Source of the DNA: CAYXWH01 sp964468755
GTDB lineage: Bacteria; Chloroflexota; Dehalococcoidia; Dehalococcoidales; RBG-16-60-22
Assembly: GCA_964468755.1 (NCBI GenBank)
Contig: CAYXWH010000045.1
Coordinates: 1 to 15,131, forward strand
Direction: 5' to 3'
DNA length: 15,131 nucleotides
The position numbers were made by a program, and so were the translations under genes. Position 1 is the stretch's first letter. Each line of letters opens with the position of its first letter. The notes under the pieces are model-generated. The model did no database searches, was not told the DNA's origin, and saw only the letters and a list, made by a program, of their open reading frames with translations. Of this stretch, positions 13,399 to 15,131 are shown one piece after another.

Positions 13399-14016
13399 TT
13401 GACCCAGAACGTAATACCTGCTGCCGAAGCAATTAATACGCTTATCCACGAGTTCAATAAACTGCCCGGCATAGGTCCCAAGAGCGCGCAGCGGATTGCT
13501 TTCTATCTGCTTCGCACACCGGAGGAAAGTGGCAAGCTCCTTGCCGATGCCATCCTCTCCCTGAAACAAAAGATTACCCTCTGCTCCTCCTGCTTCAACG
13601 TTACCGAGTCCGACCCCTGTCCCATATGTCGCAACGAACAGCGTGACCATACCACCATCTGCATTGTGGAGCAGCCGCAGGATATCCTGGCTCTGGAACA
13701 TACCGGTATCTATACCGGTCTCTACCATGTGCTGCACGGCGCTTTGTCACCAACCGAGGGCATAGGCTCCAACGACATCAGAATTGCCGAATTGATAAAA
13801 CGACTGGAGAATAATCCGGTCAATGAAGTTATCCTCGCCACCAACACCAACCTTGAAGGTGAGCAGACTGCCATGTACCTCCATCGGCTGATTTTACCGC
13901 TGGGTATCAAGGTCAGCCGCCTCGCTCGTGGCTTACCCTTTGGCACTGAACTGGAATACGCCGACGATGTAACCCTGACCCGGGCTCTTGAAGACAGGCG
14001 TGAATTCCAGTCCTGA
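13399..14016 (+). CDS. recR: Recombination mediator protein RecR
   Basis: Ring-forming protein of the RecFOR pathway that helps load RecA on gapped DNA. In 205 aa the helix-hairpin-helix L22-P-G-I-G-P-K-S-A-Q-R32, the C4 zinc finger (C62, C65, C74, C77) and the Toprim domain (from about residue 84, with I-V-E at 89-91 and the later G-A-L-S-P-T-E-G-I-G at 114-123) appear in the standard order. The start is TTG at 13399, chosen because AAGGAG (13385-13390) is eight bases upstream and the helical N-terminus matches the family; no ATG fits. The 27-base spacing after ybaB fits one operon. A TTG start may keep expression low. Confidence 0.96.
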   Translation: MTQNVIPAAEAINTLIHEFNKLPGIGPKSAQRIAFYLLRTPEESGKLLADAILSLKQKITLCSSCFNVTESDPCPICRNEQRDHTTICIVEQPQDILALEHTGIYTGLYHVLHGALSPTEGIGSNDIRIAELIKRLENNPVNEVILATNTNLEGEQTAMYLHRLILPLGIKVSRLARGLPFGTELEYADDVTLTRALEDRREFQS

Positions 14017-14237
14017 GGCTCAAACTTCGCTAACATTTCCCTTACCTATATGGAAATGAATATAATGTAATTAATGGACAGAAAACGGTACAGGCAAATG
14101 AACCATCATACATCCGCCTTTTTTGGAGTTGGGAGAATGCACTGTATGCTACTTTTTCAAAGCAATGTCGTTTATTTTTAATCAGAACCACTGTGTTTCT
14201 ATCATGAGGTTTCAATCTTAAGAGCAGGAATAATCGA
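14017..14237. other. Intergenic region between recR and the CoA-transferase gene
   Basis: About 220 bases, AT-rich, without a supported ORF. A TATAAT at 14061-14066 could be a -10, but no convincing -35 is found and the leader would be about 165 bases. T-runs at 14122-14127 and around 14153-14157 lack a stem, so no intrinsic terminator is called. Confidence 0.4.
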
Positions 14238-15131
14238 ATGCCGGAAGACTCATTAACAGCTAATGCGATAATGGAAAACGCCAGGGAAACCTATCCCGGC
14301 AAGTTCGCCTCTGAGCATACTATATTCAGCCATATCCACCGCGGCGACCGGATATTTATCGGTACCGGCTGCGGTGAACCACAGTATCTTATCAATGCCC
14401 TTATCAATTATGTCAAGTCCAATCCCAAAGCCTTTTTTGACGCCGAGCTGATTCAGGTGTGGAACTTCGGAATCGCTCCGTTTACCGAGGAACGATTCCG
14501 AGCCAACTTCCGTTCCAACTCCTTTTTCGTCGGCAATAATATCCGGGAAGCCGTGAATGCCGGGGTCGCCGATTATACACCCATATTCCTCTCTCAAATC
14601 CCGGATTTGTTTTACCGGGGCGCGGTACCCATAAATGTGGCCATGATACAGACTTCACTGCCGGACAGCCACGGTTACCTGAGCCTGGGAATAAGCGTGG
14701 ATATCACCAAAGCCGCCATTGAAAACGCCCCGCTGGTCATCGCCCAGATTAATTCCAATATGCCCCGAGTCCATGGTGACGGCTTTATCCATATTGAAGA
14801 TGTAGATTTCATCGTATACCATGATGAGCCGTTGCTGGAGTATGCAGTGACTGCCACGGATGAAATTGCCCAGAGCATCGGCAAATACGTCTCCCGCATT
14901 ATCCAGGATGGAGATACCATACAGGTTGGCTACGGCAGTATACCCAATGCCATCATGGCCAACCTCAGTAACAAGAAACATCTTGGTGTTCATACCGAAC
15001 TGCTCAGCGATGGTATTGTTGAACTGATGAAAAAACGGGTTATCGATAATACCAGAAAGAGTATCGACCGTGGCAAGACTGTTGCCAGTTTTTGTATGGG
15101 CAAAAAGACGACCTACGACTACATTCATGAT
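14238..15131 (+). CDS. Acetyl-CoA hydrolase / 4-hydroxybutyrate CoA-transferase family protein, N-terminal part
   Basis: An open frame of 298 codons that runs off the window end; family members are usually 430-650 aa, so a C-terminal part lies beyond. By family it swaps CoA between acyl-CoA and a carboxylic acid (often with acetate) or hydrolyses acetyl-CoA. Seen: an N-terminal I47-G-T-G-C-G-E-P-Q, the N-domain block ending about residue 170 with S-H-G-Y-L-S-L-G-I-S, and in the second domain V-G-Y-G-S-I-P-N-A (about 233-241) followed by L-G-V-H-T-E-L-L-S-D-G. Glu254 in H-T-E is my candidate for the catalytic glutamate that forms the CoA thioester. The ATG follows AGGA (14226-14229) at eight bases. 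The exact acyl substrate cannot be read. Placement after recR with a 221-base spacer suggests a separate unit. Confidence 0.88.
   Translation, partial: MPEDSLTANAIMENARETYPGKFASEHTIFSHIHRGDRIFIGTGCGEPQYLINALINYVKSNPKAFFDAELIQVWNFGIAPFTEERFRANFRSNSFFVGNNIREAVNAGVADYTPIFLSQIPDLFYRGAVPINVAMIQTSLPDSHGYLSLGISVDITKAAIENAPLVIAQINSNMPRVHGDGFIHIEDVDFIVYHDEPLLEYAVTATDEIAQSIGKYVSRIIQDGDTIQVGYGSIPNAIMANLSNKKHLGVHTELLSDGIVELMKKRVIDNTRKSIDRGKTVASFCMGKKTTYDYIHD

Overview
The window reads as a piece of a mid-GC bacterial chromosome, most likely an uncultured Chloroflexota of the Dehalococcoidia type. That placement is inferred from the gene mix and is not proven by any marker here: a lone 2-hydroxyacyl-CoA dehydratase-type protein, an acetyl-CoA hydrolase/transferase-family gene, the dnaX-ybaB-recR block and paired tubulin-like genes. 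A run of exactly 100 N (3184-3283) shows that this is a scaffold from a draft or metagenome assembly.

Layout. 1-3183: the last codons of an upstream gene (possibly ligA), pth, a LOG-like nucleotide-binding protein overlapping enolase, and a metallo-beta-lactamase-fold hydrolase cut by the gap. 3364-5443: a 2-hydroxyacyl-CoA dehydratase-family protein followed by NAD-type GAPDH. 5557-11219: an unusual four-gene block made of two tubulin-superfamily GTPases on the + strand (391 aa each, closest to archaeal CetZ by motif) that flank two coiled-coil-type genes on the - strand (187 and 733 aa). 11444-14016: the recombination/replication block dnaX, ybaB (4-nt overlap) and recR (TTG start). 14238-end: the N-terminal part of an acetyl-CoA hydrolase / 4-hydroxybutyrate CoA-transferase family enzyme that runs off the window.

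How the genes fit together. The first part is translation housekeeping and lower glycolysis (eno, gap). The dnaX-ybaB-recR block is the widely conserved clamp-loader/DNA-repair cluster. The middle block is the exciting part. Both GTPases keep the tubulin signature loop and both T7 aspartates needed for GTP hydrolysis, and both end in the same seven residues (KDIPSLL), which recall the C-terminal partner-binding peptide of FtsZ. They differ almost completely at the M-loop position and in the tail linker. The proteins encoded between them are nearly pure helix with quantised repeats: the 733-aa protein splits exactly into nineteen 25-residue and twelve 11-residue units, and the 187-aa protein into ten 11-residue units plus one heptad. 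I infer a candidate cytoskeletal or membrane-shaping system of two tubulin-like polymers with helical scaffold partners. This is a hypothesis from sequence and gene order only, and I cannot check whether it has been described.

No rRNA, tRNA, CRISPR array or transposable element was seen, and no gene-free stretch exceeds about 250 bases. Recognisable sigma70-type promoters precede five transcription units, and an extended -10 element lies before a sixth.
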